Assembly: GCA_003599135.1 (NCBI GenBank) | Contig: QZIV01000006.1 | Span: 1-34,075 of the forward strand | DNA: 34,075 bases | Source: Candidatus Parcubacteria bacterium | GTDB taxonomy: Bacteria > Patescibacteriota > Minisyncoccia > UBA6257 > 2-01-FULL-56-20 | Direction: 5' to 3' | In this document: piece after piece, positions 15,239-22,970 of the stretch | Layout of the letters: every line of letters starts with the position of its first letter | Numbering within the stretch: the stretch's first letter is position 1 | Position numbers and translations under genes: made by a program | The notes under the pieces: model-generated | Told to the model about the DNA's origin: nothing | Databases searched by the model: none | The model's input: only the letters and a program-made list of their open reading frames with translations

Positions 15239-15754
15239 ATGCTTCAACAAACCGCACAATTGAACTATCTGCGTATGGCACCGAGAAAGGTGCGGTCTGT
15301 CGCGATGCTCGTAAAGGGTCTCTCGGTAAACGAGGCCGAGGCGCAACTCCTTATGGAGCGAAGGCGCGCTGCTCAGCCGATCTTGAAACTTCTTCGATCC
15401 GCCGTCGCAAACGCGAAAAACAACCAGCGGATTGCTCCCGACAAGCTTTACATCGAAGCAGTGCGTGTTGACGGCGGGCCGATGTTGAAACGCTTTCTGC
15501 CCCGCGCGCGCGGAATGGCGACTCCGATTCAGAAAAAAATGAGCCACGTGACTCTCGTCCTTCGAGAAAAACAAGACCTCAGTCAGCCTCGTTTCAAAAT
15601 TGTGGTTGAGAAGAAATCCAAGCTTCCTCGAGAGGAAAAGCGAAGGACTCTTAAGAAAGAAAAAGCGGTGAAAGCGGAAACAAAAGTCACGCCGGAGTCA
15701 AAAAGGCAAGGTTTCCTCCGAAGAATCTTTACGAGGAAAACCGCCACCGGATAA
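15239..15754 (+). CDS. rplV: 50S ribosomal protein L22
   Basis: The L22 core covers residues 1-115: AQLNYLRMAPRKVRSVAMLVKG, the ANAKNN segment and the tunnel hairpin with MLKRFLPRARGMATPIQKK. A Lys/Glu-rich tail of about 55 residues follows, giving 171 residues against about 110 in E. coli. The start at 15239 was chosen because the in-frame codons upstream lie inside rpsS and are out of character for L22. L22 forms the constriction of the exit tunnel. It comes 1 nt after the rpsS stop. Confidence 0.95.
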   Translation: MLQQTAQLNYLRMAPRKVRSVAMLVKGLSVNEAEAQLLMERRRAAQPILKLLRSAVANAKNNQRIAPDKLYIEAVRVDGGPMLKRFLPRARGMATPIQKKMSHVTLVLREKQDLSQPRFKIVVEKKSKLPREEKRRTLKKEKAVKAETKVTPESKRQGFLRRIFTRKTATG

Positions 15755-15766
15755 CGAAATATAGCC

Positions 15767-16438
15767 ATGGGACACAAAATTAATCCAATATCGTTGCGGA
15801 TCGGCGTCACGAAGAACTGGCCCGTAAGGTGGTTTTTGAAGGGCCGCTACGCCAAGTTTCTTGAAGAGGACGAAATGATCCGGAACATTATCCGCTCAAA
15901 GATCGGGCAGGCCGGGATTTCTGCGATTGAAATCGAGCGAACCTCGAATACTCTCCGGGTTTTGATTAAAGCAGCCCGCCCCGGGTTTATTATTGGCCGA
16001 GGAGGGAAAGGAATTGAAGAGTTAACTCGCGCACTTGAGCAGGGTTTGAAGAAGATACGGAAAGGGAAGGGGTCAGTCGGCTTGAGCGTCAACGTGGAGG
16101 AGTTGAAGCGTTCGGAAATCTCAGCTCCGTACGTTGCCCAGCAAATTGCATGGGATATCGAAAAAAGGATGCCTTATCGGCGCACCATGAAAAAGTACAT
16201 CGAACAGGTCATTCAAAATAAGGAAGCGAAGGGAGTCAAAATTTTCCTCGCTGGCCGGCTGGACGGGAACGAAATCGCGCGCAAGGAATGGCTCTCGCGG
16301 GGCTCGTTACCACTCCAGACGCTCCGAGCGGACATTGACTACGGACAGGTTACAGCATTCACAACGTACGGCGCGATCGGCATTAAGGTATGGATTTATA
16401 AGGGCGAGATTTTTGAGCGGGAAACAGAAAAAGAATAA
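15767..16438 (+). CDS. rpsC: 30S ribosomal protein S3
   Basis: The 223-residue protein begins MGHKINPISLRIGVTKNW, the classical S3 start. A KH domain with IIGRGGKGIEEL follows (about 75-86), then the S3 C-terminal domain with GRLDGNEIARKEWLSRGSLPL and a GAIGIKVWIYKGE strand. S3 lines the mRNA entry tunnel and has helicase-like activity with S4 and S5. It lies 12 nt after rplV and 6 nt before rplP, as in the typical S10 operon. Confidence 0.97.
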   Translation: MGHKINPISLRIGVTKNWPVRWFLKGRYAKFLEEDEMIRNIIRSKIGQAGISAIEIERTSNTLRVLIKAARPGFIIGRGGKGIEELTRALEQGLKKIRKGKGSVGLSVNVEELKRSEISAPYVAQQIAWDIEKRMPYRRTMKKYIEQVIQNKEAKGVKIFLAGRLDGNEIARKEWLSRGSLPLQTLRADIDYGQVTAFTTYGAIGIKVWIYKGEIFERETEKE

Positions 16439-16444
16439 ATCGAC

Positions 16445-16858
16445 ATGCTTTTTCCAAAAAAAGTTAAACATCGAAAATGGCAAAAAGGGCGTTCGAGAAG
16501 GCGCCTGGTAGAAACCAGAGGTGTTTCTTTGAGTTACGGTGAGTACGGCCTCAAGGCTCTTGAGCCGGCGTGGCTCGACTCGAAGCAGATCGAGTCTGCA
16601 AGAAAAACAATCAGCTCCTTCATGGAGCGGAACGGGAGGCTGTGGATCAGGATATTCCCCGACAAGCCAGTGACGAAACGTCCTCCCGAAGTTACGATGG
16701 GCGGAGGAAAGGGGAGCGTTGATCACTACGTATTCAGGGTGCTTCCTGGCCGCATCATTTTTGAGATGGACGGCGTGGCTTCGGAAACAGCAAAAGAAGC
16801 GCTCCGGCTTGCGGGACACAAACTTCCTTTTAAGACCCGATTTATTTCAAAAGTATGA
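16445..16858 (+). CDS. rplP: 50S ribosomal protein L16
   Basis: The 137-residue protein starts MLFPKKVKHRKWQKGRSRR and contains ESARKTISSFMERNGRLWIRIFPDKPVTKRPPEVTMGGGKG (positions about 50-90), the loop that approaches the P-site tRNA. L16 organises the A-site finger and tRNA binding. Its TGA stop overlaps the ATG of rpmC (ATGA), which also shows that TGA is read as stop here. Confidence 0.96.
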   Translation: MLFPKKVKHRKWQKGRSRRRLVETRGVSLSYGEYGLKALEPAWLDSKQIESARKTISSFMERNGRLWIRIFPDKPVTKRPPEVTMGGGKGSVDHYVFRVLPGRIIFEMDGVASETAKEALRLAGHKLPFKTRFISKV

Positions 16859-17061
16859 AACGCAGAGCGTTAGAGGAATTGAAACAAAAACCGGCGGCGG
16901 AGCTCGAAAAGCTTCTCAAGGAGCACCGAGAACACTTGCGCATTCTCAAATTCGATCTTGCTGCGGGGAAAGTGAAGAACGCGCAAGAATTCCGCGAAAC
17001 CAGAAAGACGATTGCGCGGTTGTACACATTGTTACGGAATGCATCACGGAACAATGACTAA
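16855..17061 (+). CDS. rpmC: 50S ribosomal protein L29
   Basis: A 68-residue, almost entirely helical protein with the L29 pattern: LKQKPAAELEKLLKEHREHLRILKFDLAAGKVKNAQEFRETRKTIARL in spaced helices. The KNAQEFRETRKTIAR stretch is its best-conserved part. L29 lies next to L23 at the tunnel exit. It overlaps rplP by 4 nt at its start and rpsQ by 8 nt at its end, so translation of the three genes is probably coupled. Confidence 0.95.
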   Translation: MKRRALEELKQKPAAELEKLLKEHREHLRILKFDLAAGKVKNAQEFRETRKTIARLYTLLRNASRNND

Positions 17062-17338
17062 TAATCCAAACACAATACGGCGGAAACTTATGGGCACGGT
17101 TGTTTCCGACCGGATGGCGAAAACGCGCGTTGTTGTAATTACGCGTTTTAAAAAGCATCCGAAATACCTTAAATACTACAAGGTAACACGGCGTTTCAAG
17201 GCGCACGACGAAGCGAACGAGTACCGAATTGGCGACAAGGTGTGGATCGAAGAGACTCGGCCGTTGAGCAAAGAGAAGCGATGGAACATAGTGGGGAAAG
17301 TCGAGGAAAAGAAAGGCCTTGCTGGCGCATCCTCATGA
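17054..17338 (+). CDS. rpsQ: 30S ribosomal protein S17
   Basis: The 94-residue protein shows the S17 OB-fold: KLMGTVVSDRMAKTRVVVITRF, KHPKYLKYYKVTRRFKAHDE, YRIGDKVWIEETRPLSKEKRW. The start at 17054 fits the family length and overlaps the end of rpmC by 8 nt; the upstream in-frame ATG is inside rpmC. S17 binds 16S rRNA early in assembly. Its TGA stop overlaps the rplN start by ATGA. Confidence 0.96.
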   Translation: MTNNPNTIRRKLMGTVVSDRMAKTRVVVITRFKKHPKYLKYYKVTRRFKAHDEANEYRIGDKVWIEETRPLSKEKRWNIVGKVEEKKGLAGASS

Positions 17339-17703
17339 TTCAAGAAAGAACCATATTGAAAGTTGCAGATAACTCCGGAGCTAAAACCATCCGCTGTTTT
17401 CGTATTCTTGGAGGTACTCGCCATCGCTACGCAAGGATTGGGGATGTTATCGTTGCATCGGTTCAAATAGCAGAGCCTCGAAAGACCGTGAAGAAAAAAG
17501 ATATTGTAAAAGCTCTTATCGTGCGGCAGCGACAGCCGTTTCGGCGCCGAGACGGTTCGTATGTTCGGTTTGACGAGAATGCAGCCATCATCATTGATCC
17601 CAAGAAAGAGCCGATCGCAAGCCGTGTGTTCGGGCCGATGCCGAAAGAACTCAAAGAGAAAGGTTTTGAGAAGCTTATGACGATGGCAGAGGAGATTGTA
17701 TAA
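17335..17703 (+). CDS. rplN: 50S ribosomal protein L14
   Basis: At 122 residues it is exactly the usual L14 length. It begins MIQERTILKVADNSGAK and has the IGDVIVASVQIA strand, AEPRKTVKKKDIVKALIVRQ, DGSYVRFDENAAIIID and a RVFGPMPKEL end. L14 takes part in the B8 inter-subunit bridge and binds the silencing factor RsfS. The start at 17335 overlaps the rpsQ stop; the longer in-frame ORF would run inside rpsQ. Confidence 0.97.
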   Translation: MIQERTILKVADNSGAKTIRCFRILGGTRHRYARIGDVIVASVQIAEPRKTVKKKDIVKALIVRQRQPFRRRDGSYVRFDENAAIIIDPKKEPIASRVFGPMPKELKEKGFEKLMTMAEEIV

Positions 17704-17715
17704 ATAAAGAAACCA

Positions 17716-18024
17716 ATGAGTATCAAAAAAGGCGACCAAGTAAAAGTTCTCTCGGGAAAAGATCGGGGTAAAACCGGCAAGGTTTTGCATGTCTTCGAAG
17801 ACGAACGGCGGCTCACCGTCGAGGGATCGAATCTTTATAAGAAACGGGTTCGTCCGAAGCGCAGCGGCCAGAAGGGAGAGGTGGTTCTTGTTTCGCGCCC
17901 GTTCTCCGCGTCGAAAGTGATGCTTGTCTGCGACTCATGCAAGAAACCGACTCGGACAGGCAACCGCTTTGACGGCGATGTAAAGGTTCGTTATTGCAAG
18001 AGGTGCGATGCGCGCATTGCCTAA
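17716..18024 (+). CDS. rplX: 50S ribosomal protein L24 with a zinc-ribbon-like tail
   Basis: The 102-residue protein has the KOW motif KKGDQVKVLSGKDRGKTGKV at residues 4-23. Its C-terminal part has two CxxC pairs, C72/C75 and C94/C97, which look like a zinc-binding knuckle. Many bacterial L24 proteins have lost these cysteines. L24 is an assembly initiator at the 5' end of 23S rRNA. It lies 12 nt after rplN and 4 nt before rplE. Confidence 0.95.
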   Translation: MSIKKGDQVKVLSGKDRGKTGKVLHVFEDERRLTVEGSNLYKKRVRPKRSGQKGEVVLVSRPFSASKVMLVCDSCKKPTRTGNRFDGDVKVRYCKRCDARIA

Positions 18025-18028
18025 AACC

Positions 18029-18553
18029 ATGACGACACGACCACACCACGCACAAGATTCCTCTCGGGACATTCGGAGTTTTCTTGAGAAAATTGTTGTA
18101 AGCGCAGGCATCGGGAGATTGAGCCAACTTCCCAATTTCGAGGAAAAGGCACTGCCTCAGTTAGCGCGCGATCTCGGGCTCATCGCCGCCCAAAAACCGA
18201 GAGTGGCTCGGGCGAAGAAATCCATCGCTGGTTTTAAGATTCGAGAGGGGCAAATTGTCGGTCTTGCCGTCACGCTTCGCCGCAAGAAAATGGTTGATTT
18301 TTTCGAGCGCTTCATTACAATAGTCTTGCCTCGCGTGAAGGATTTCAGCGGCATCGATCCTCGCACGGTAGACGAAAGAGGTGCTCTGAACGTCGGCATC
18401 AAGGAACACGTTGTGTTCCCGGAAATAGCACCGGAGGATTCTCCGCTCTCTTTTTCGCTTGGAGTTGCCATCGTGCCTCGGGTAAAGCATCGCGGGGCAG
18501 CGCTTCTCAAGTATCGTGAGCTCGGCGTTCCGCTCAAGGGAAACAAACAATAA
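18029..18553 (+). CDS. rplE: 50S ribosomal protein L5
   Basis: The 174-residue product has the L5 signatures IVVSAGIG (normally VVVNxGxG), [25 protein letters not shown] and [30 protein letters not shown]5 binds 5S rRNA and touches the P-site tRNA. I place the start at 18029, after the rplX stop. An earlier in-frame ATG at 18008 would overlap rplX by 17 nt and cannot be excluded. rpsZ starts 1 nt after the stop. Confidence 0.95.
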   Translation: MTTRPHHAQDSSRDIRSFLEKIVVSAGIGRLSQLPNFEEKALPQLARDLGLIAAQKPRVARAKKSIAGFKIREGQIVGLAVTLRRKKMVDFFERFITIVLPRVKDFSGIDPRTVDERGALNVGIKEHVVFPEIAPEDSPLSFSLGVAIVPRVKHRGAALLKYRELGVPLKGNKQ

Positions 18554-18554
18554 T

Positions 18555-18740
18555 ATGCCGAAAACATCAGTTATAGCCAGGTCAAAAAAACATCCCAAAT
18601 ACACAACGCGCATCGTGCGTCGTTGTTTTCGTTGCGGCCGAAAAAGAGGATATCTGAGGACGTTCGGAGTGTGCAGAATCTGTTTCCGCGAGATGGCAAC
18701 CCGAGGCGAGATTCCGGGCGTGAAAAAAGCTTCATGGTAA
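18555..18740 (+). CDS. rpsZ: 30S ribosomal protein S14, zinc-binding type
   Basis: A 61-residue S14 of the short C+ type, with zinc ligands C24/C27 and C40/C43 ([22 protein letters not shown] spread over residues 23-44) and the conserved [18 protein letters not shown] end. The start at 18555 is the one that gives the normal length; codons upstream lie in rplE. S14 is a late-binding protein of the 30S head. The zinc-dependent version implies no adaptation to zinc-free growth at this locus. Confidence 0.97.
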   Translation: MPKTSVIARSKKHPKYTTRIVRRCFRCGRKRGYLRTFGVCRICFREMATRGEIPGVKKASW

Positions 18741-18747
18741 TACGAAT

Positions 18748-19128
18748 ATGTATACAGACCTCTTAGCAAAAATCAAAAACGCCGAGCTGGCTCGAAAAGA
18801 AAGCATCACAACGCCTTTTTCCAAGATGGATTTTGCGATCGCAAAGGCCCTCGCGCAGGCAAATTATCTAAAAGACGTTCAGAAGCGAACCATTGGCCAC
18901 AAGATGTTCATCGACATTAAGCTTGTATATCGCGGGGGAAAGCCGGGAATCACCGACTTTAAGATTATGAGTAAACCCAGCCGAAGACTCTATGTCGGGT
19001 ATCGGGATCTGAGGCGGATAAAACAGGGATACGGACTTGCGGTGCTCTCTACACCCAAAGGGATCTCGGTAAATACCGACGCGCGAAAGGCAAAAGTCGG
19101 AGGGGAATATTTATTCGAGGTCTGGTAA
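18748..19128 (+). CDS. rpsH: 30S ribosomal protein S8
   Basis: The 126-residue protein shows the S8 fold: YTDLLAKIKNAELARKES at the N-terminus and the C-terminal GLAVLSTPKGISVNTDARKAKVGGEYLFEVW, which binds helix 21 of 16S rRNA. In E. coli S8 represses the spc operon by binding its mRNA; whether this happens here is not visible. It lies 7 nt after rpsZ and 4 nt before rplF. Confidence 0.97.
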   Translation: MYTDLLAKIKNAELARKESITTPFSKMDFAIAKALAQANYLKDVQKRTIGHKMFIDIKLVYRGGKPGITDFKIMSKPSRRLYVGYRDLRRIKQGYGLAVLSTPKGISVNTDARKAKVGGEYLFEVW

Positions 19129-19132
19129 AGCT

Positions 19133-19690
19133 ATGTCTCGACTCGCAAAAAAACCTATTTCCATTCCTTCCGGCGTGACTATCGAGAAAACTGGAAGCGA
19201 CTTAAAAATCAAAGGACCGCGGGGAGAAAGATCCATCGCCATGCTTCCCGGAGTCGACGTTCGCGTCGGGGCGACCGAAATCAAGATTGGTTCCGAGAGC
19301 GATGATTCTCGGGCTGATGTCAATATGGGGACAATGTGGTCGCTTATAAAAAGCGCCCTCCTCGGAGCGACATCCGAATTCGTGAAAACGCTGGAAATTG
19401 AAGGAGTGGGATATCGGGCGGCAATCGAGGGGAATGTTCTAGTGATTCACCTGGGGTATGTTCAACCGGTTCGCTTTCCCATACCGCAAGGCGCCGCGGT
19501 CGGAGTGGAAAAAAATACGATTAGAATTTCGGGAATCGACAAAGACCTTGTCGGAAGAATCGCCGCCCAAATCCGCGCGCTCAAGAAACCGGAACCGTAC
19601 AAAAGCAAAGGCATTCGCTATCAAGGCGAAGTTATCCAGAGAAAAGTTGGCAAGAAAGCCGGAGCGGCCGCAACTGGATCTGCGGCGTAA
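19133..19690 (+). CDS. rplF: 50S ribosomal protein L6
   Basis: At 185 residues this is a normal L6 with two related domains. It starts MSRLAKKPISIPSGV, has LKIKGPRGE in the first domain and LEIEGVGYRAAIEGNVLVIHLGYVQPV and GIDKDLVGRIAAQIRALKKPEPYKSKGIRY in the second. L6 lies near the sarcin-ricin loop where EF-G and EF-Tu bind. A short Ala/Gly tail ends the protein. rplR follows after 7 nt. Confidence 0.97.
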   Translation: MSRLAKKPISIPSGVTIEKTGSDLKIKGPRGERSIAMLPGVDVRVGATEIKIGSESDDSRADVNMGTMWSLIKSALLGATSEFVKTLEIEGVGYRAAIEGNVLVIHLGYVQPVRFPIPQGAAVGVEKNTIRISGIDKDLVGRIAAQIRALKKPEPYKSKGIRYQGEVIQRKVGKKAGAAATGSAA

Positions 19691-19697
19691 AAAAGAC

Positions 19698-20057
19698 ATG
19701 AACCGAACAAGAGCACTTAACAATCAACGGAGCCGGCGGGCTCGCCGAGCGCGCGCTGGTATCGTGGGAAGCGCAGCGCGACCGAGACTCGCGATTTTTC
19801 GGAGCAACCGCTTCGTGTATGCCCAACTGATCGATGACGAGGCGGGACGCACGATACTTCAAGCCTCCAGTCGCGATTTGAAACAAGGATCGCGTACGTC
19901 GAAGGCGGAACAGGCAAAAACAGTTGGGGAGACGTTGGCGAAGCGCGCGAAGGAAGCCGGCATTCTTAAGGCCGTGTGCGATCGGAGGGCGTATCGGTAT
20001 CACGGTCGCGTGAAAGCACTCGTCGAAGCCGCGCGGAGTGCGGGTCTTTCTATATAA
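19698..20057 (+). CDS. rplR: 50S ribosomal protein L18
   Basis: The 119-residue protein has the basic L18 N-terminus (NNQRSRRARRARAGI), then RPRLAIFRSNRFVYAQLIDDEAGRTILQASS and a C-terminal DRRAYRYHGRVKALVEAARSAGLSI. L18 binds 5S rRNA together with L5. The start at 19698 follows the rplF stop; the longer open frame upstream lies inside rplF. Next gene is rpsE, 8 nt downstream. Confidence 0.96.
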   Translation: MNRTRALNNQRSRRARRARAGIVGSAARPRLAIFRSNRFVYAQLIDDEAGRTILQASSRDLKQGSRTSKAEQAKTVGETLAKRAKEAGILKAVCDRRAYRYHGRVKALVEAARSAGLSI

Positions 20058-20065
20058 AACGAGAT

Positions 20066-20530
20066 ATGTTCCGAGGACAACCACGAATGGTGAAAAAGGA
20101 GGAGTTTAAGGAAAAGGTCCTTGACCTGCGTCGCGTTGCACGAGTCGTTGCCGGCGGAAAGCGATTCAAATTCCGTGCGACCGTGGTTTTGGGCGACGAA
20201 AAGGGGAGAGTTGGGATCGGTATTGCGAAAGGAGTCGATGTGGCGCAGGCAGTTGCAAAAGGCAAATCGGCCGCGAAAAAGAATATGCTTAACGTCGAAT
20301 TAAAAGATGGACGAACGATTGCCCACGAGGTAATAGCAAAGTATAGCGCCGCGAAGGTGCTCTTGAAGCCGGCGAAGCCCGGCCACGGTCTCCGTGCAGG
20401 CGGCGCGGTGCGATTTGTGCTGGCGCTTGCCGGAGTAAAAGATGCGACGGCAAAATGTCTGGGTCGGACACCCAACAAACTTACCAATGCTCTTGCGACC
20501 CTGGAAGCATTAAAGAAACTCAAAGTGTAA
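20066..20530 (+). CDS. rpsE: 30S ribosomal protein S5
   Basis: The 154-residue S5 has EFKEKVLDLRRVARVVAGGKRFKFRATVVLGDEKGRVGIGIAKG (the double-stranded RNA-binding-like domain, about 12-56) and the C-terminal ALAGVKDATAKCLGRTPNKLTNALATLEAL. S5 acts at the mRNA entrance and in decoding accuracy. The start at 20066 gives the normal length; the longer frame overlaps rplR. rplO follows directly. The rpmD gene (L30) that usually lies between them is missing. Confidence 0.96.
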   Translation: MFRGQPRMVKKEEFKEKVLDLRRVARVVAGGKRFKFRATVVLGDEKGRVGIGIAKGVDVAQAVAKGKSAAKKNMLNVELKDGRTIAHEVIAKYSAAKVLLKPAKPGHGLRAGGAVRFVLALAGVKDATAKCLGRTPNKLTNALATLEALKKLKV

Positions 20531-20537
20531 CTTTTGT

Positions 20538-20993
20538 ATGCAACTTCACACATTACAGTCAAGCGGCGCTCGCAGGAAGAGGAAACGGATCGGCCGCAGC
20601 GGAAAACGGGGAAGTTATTCCGGCCGCGGTGTGAAGGGCCAGAAATCGAGAGCTGGACGGAGGATTCGACCCAGCGAGCAGGATTTGATCGCCCGGATTC
20701 CCAAACAGCGAGGTTTCCAGAATAAACCAAAGAGTCCGAAACCGCTCCTCGTCAGCTTGGACGTGCTCCAAAAAGTTTCTGCGTCGAGGGGAACGAAGGG
20801 AGAGCCACTCCTCGTGGATATTCCGTTGTTGAAAGAGTACGGGATAGTGCCGAAACGGTATAACGGCCGAGTAAAGCTTTTGGGCGGAGGTTCTCTGCAG
20901 GCGTCTCTTGCAGTGAAGGGAAAGGGAGTTTTGGTGTCCGAAAGTGCTAGAATGAAGATCGAGAAAGCCGGAGGCACGGTTTCTCCCGCGTAG
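20538..20993 (+). CDS. rplO: 50S ribosomal protein L15
   Basis: The 151-residue protein starts MQLHTLQSSGARRKRKRIGRSG and has the glycine- and arginine-rich SYSGRGVKGQKSRAGRRI segment, GFQNKPKSPKP, and the globular C-terminal part VKLLGGGSLQASLAVKGKGVLVSESARMKIEKAGG. L15 is a late-assembly protein that links 23S rRNA domains. It stops 2 nt before secY, the conserved spc order. Confidence 0.96.
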   Translation: MQLHTLQSSGARRKRKRIGRSGKRGSYSGRGVKGQKSRAGRRIRPSEQDLIARIPKQRGFQNKPKSPKPLLVSLDVLQKVSASRGTKGEPLLVDIPLLKEYGIVPKRYNGRVKLLGGGSLQASLAVKGKGVLVSESARMKIEKAGGTVSPA

Positions 20994-20995
20994 CT

Positions 20996-22267
20996 ATGTG
21001 GCGATTTTTGCAAATTTTCAGGATAGAGGATCTCCGAAAAAAAGTTTTTATAGTCGGTGGACTTCTTCTGGTATATAGACTGTTTGCGGCAATACCCACT
21101 CCGGGAGTTGATGCGGAGCGGCTTGAGGCATATTTTAATTCAAATCAGTTTCTTGGGTTTCTGAATTTCTTTTCCGGCGGCGGCCTCGATAATCTGTCGA
21201 TCATGATGCTTGGTGTCGGCCCGTATATCACCGCGACGATCATTATGCAGCTCCTCACCATCATTTTCCCGAAGTTCAAGGAAATGTACTACGAAGAGGG
21301 CGAGAGGGGCAAAGCGAAGTTTAACCGGTACTCCCGGCTCGTTACAGTTCCCTTGGCGATCCTGCAGTCGTACGGCTTTTTAACCCTTCTTATTTCCCAG
21401 GAGGCCATCGACAAGCCAAGTTCTTTCGAAATGTTCGTGAACGTGGCAGTCGTGACGGCCGGATCGATGCTTGCGTTGTGGCTTGGAGAGCTTATCACCG
21501 AGCAAAAAATAGGAAACGGGATTTCTCTTCTCATTCTCGCCGGTATTGTGAGTAGTCTCCCGTCGGACATCGGACTGGCTCTTACTTCGTATACGCCGGG
21601 CCTCCTCCCGACGTATATCGGGTTTGTCATCGTCGCGATTCTTATCATCGCCGGGGTTGTATTTCTGAACGAAGGAGAACGCAAAATCCCCATCGCGTAT
21701 GCAAGAAGGGTTCGGGGAATGAAGATGTATGGCGGCGCATCGAGCTATCTTCCGCTCAAAGTGAACCAAGCAGGAATGATCCCGCTTATCTTCGCCATTT
21801 CCGTTCTGCTCTTCCCTCAATTTCTAGCGCAGATTCTTTCTGTCGTGTCGACTCCACTGGCCCTGAAAGTCAACGACATCGTGACACAGTTCATGAATAA
21901 CCAGCTTTACTACGGCATTTTTTACTTTCTGCTTGTGTTTCTTTTCACTTACTTCTATACCGCAATCACGTTCAATCCTGAAGAGATTTCCAAGAATCTC
22001 CAGCGGAGCGGGGGATTTATTCCCGGTATACGGCCAGGAGAAGCGACAGCGAGTTTTTTCTCGGCAATCGTGAATCGCGTGACGTTCTTCGGTGCGGTTT
22101 CCCTCGGTCTTATAGCGGTTTTGCCTCTTATCATCCAGCGTCTTACCGGAGTCTCTGTTCTTAACGTAAGCGGCACTGCGATTCTTATCGTTGTGGCGGT
22201 TGCCCTGGAGACTATGCGCCAGGTGAACTCGCAGCTTACCGTGCGCGAATACGAAGGGCTGAGCTAG
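20996..22267 (+). CDS. secY: Protein translocase subunit SecY
   Basis: The 423-residue protein has ten predicted membrane helices and SecY signatures: PTPGVDAERL near the N-terminus, FSGGGLDNLSIMMLGVGPYITATIIMQLL (plug and helix 2, about 58-87), GEKKIPIAYARR-like GERKIPIAYARR (about 226-237) and a C-terminal loop before MRQVNSQL. SecY forms the channel for secreted and membrane proteins, including the 691-residue secreted protein in this window. It is the last gene of the long operon; a hairpin follows at 22282. Confidence 0.98.
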   Translation: MWRFLQIFRIEDLRKKVFIVGGLLLVYRLFAAIPTPGVDAERLEAYFNSNQFLGFLNFFSGGGLDNLSIMMLGVGPYITATIIMQLLTIIFPKFKEMYYEEGERGKAKFNRYSRLVTVPLAILQSYGFLTLLISQEAIDKPSSFEMFVNVAVVTAGSMLALWLGELITEQKIGNGISLLILAGIVSSLPSDIGLALTSYTPGLLPTYIGFVIVAILIIAGVVFLNEGERKIPIAYARRVRGMKMYGGASSYLPLKVNQAGMIPLIFAISVLLFPQFLAQILSVVSTPLALKVNDIVTQFMNNQLYYGIFYFLLVFLFTYFYTAITFNPEEISKNLQRSGGFIPGIRPGEATASFFSAIVNRVTFFGAVSLGLIAVLPLIIQRLTGVSVLNVSGTAILIVVAVALETMRQVNSQLTVREYEGLS

Positions 22268-22281
22268 CTCCGCTTCTCGTT

Positions 22282-22313
22282 GCGCAAGAACGAATCTCGC
22301 TCCATTCTTGCGC
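22282..22313 (+). terminator. Strong hairpin after secY, possible terminator
   Basis: GCGCAAGAA (22282-22290) pairs with TTCTTGCGC (22305-22313), a perfect nine-pair stem. No T-run follows directly; TTTTTT comes 27 nt later (22340-22345) after a second small GAGC-TTTC-GCTC hairpin. It may stabilise the 3' end or end transcription inefficiently. Confidence 0.5.
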
Positions 22314-22352
22314 CGAAGAGCTTTCGCTCAGTCGGTCGGTTTTTTGGTCGAT

Positions 22353-22380
22353 TTGGAAAATGCGTCGACTGTGATAAAAT
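22353..22380 (+). promoter_or_regulatory. Promoter of the adk-map genes
   Basis: TTGGAA (22353-22358), 16-bp spacer, TAAAAT (22375-22380). The start codon lies 14 nt past the -10, so the leader is very short. Confidence 0.5.
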
Positions 22381-22394
22381 CGAACTTACATTGC

Positions 22395-22970
22395 ATGGAA
22401 TTCGACGCAGTTTTTATTATTGGTCCGCAGGGTTCGGGTAAGAATACCCAAGCAAGCGTTCTCGCGGCCCGTCTCGGGTTCTTTTTTTGGGAAACTGGCG
22501 CCACGCTTCGAAAAAATGCGGATACGATGCTCTCGAGCGGAGAGCGCGTCGGAGATATTCTGAAGAGCGGGCGACTCTTCGCCGACGAAGAACTAATGGA
22601 GGTTATCGAGGAAGAATTGAGAAAACTTCCCAGAGATAAAGGCATCGTGCTGGAAGGCATCCCGCGTCGCGTAAGCCAGGCGGAACTTATTCTTAAATTC
22701 CTTGAATCGATCGGCAAACATCAGTTTGCAACGATTTTCCTCGATCTTCCAAAAGAAGAATCGATACAGCGCCTTCTCCTTCGGGCAGAAAAGGAAGGTC
22801 GTTCCGATGATACTCGAGAGGCAATCGGGCGCCGACTTGCCGCCTATCACGCGGATACGGTGCCTATGCTTGAGTTTCTCAAGGGTCGAACGGCTTTTTT
22901 CAATATAGACGGCAGGCCATCTGTAGAAGAGGTAACGAGAAGCGTGAATAAAGCACTGGGACTTACATGA
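22395..22970 (+). CDS. Adenylate kinase-like nucleoside monophosphate kinase, copy 1
   Basis: This 191-residue P-loop kinase has GPQGSGKNTQ (10-19) in place of the usual GPPGAGKGTQ, EGIPRR (87-92) for DGFPR, and a short LID region RSDDTREAIGRRL (136-148) without zinc cysteines. The NMP-binding segment (ETGATLRKNA) is recognisable. It would interconvert ATP, AMP and ADP. The start at 22395 (MEFDAVFIIG) is preferred over the in-frame 22308, which lies upstream of the likely promoter. It overlaps a second kinase of the same family by 4 nt. Which copy is the main adenylate kinase cannot be told from sequence. Confidence 0.85.
   Translation: MEFDAVFIIGPQGSGKNTQASVLAARLGFFFWETGATLRKNADTMLSSGERVGDILKSGRLFADEELMEVIEEELRKLPRDKGIVLEGIPRRVSQAELILKFLESIGKHQFATIFLDLPKEESIQRLLLRAEKEGRSDDTREAIGRRLAAYHADTVPMLEFLKGRTAFFNIDGRPSVEEVTRSVNKALGLT

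Noticed and set aside
16855-17338. Altered genetic code with TGA read as Gly (as in SR1 and Gracilibacteria)
   Set aside because: rplP, rpsQ, lysS and other genes end at TGA at their family's normal length, with no in-frame TGA inside any recognised gene.
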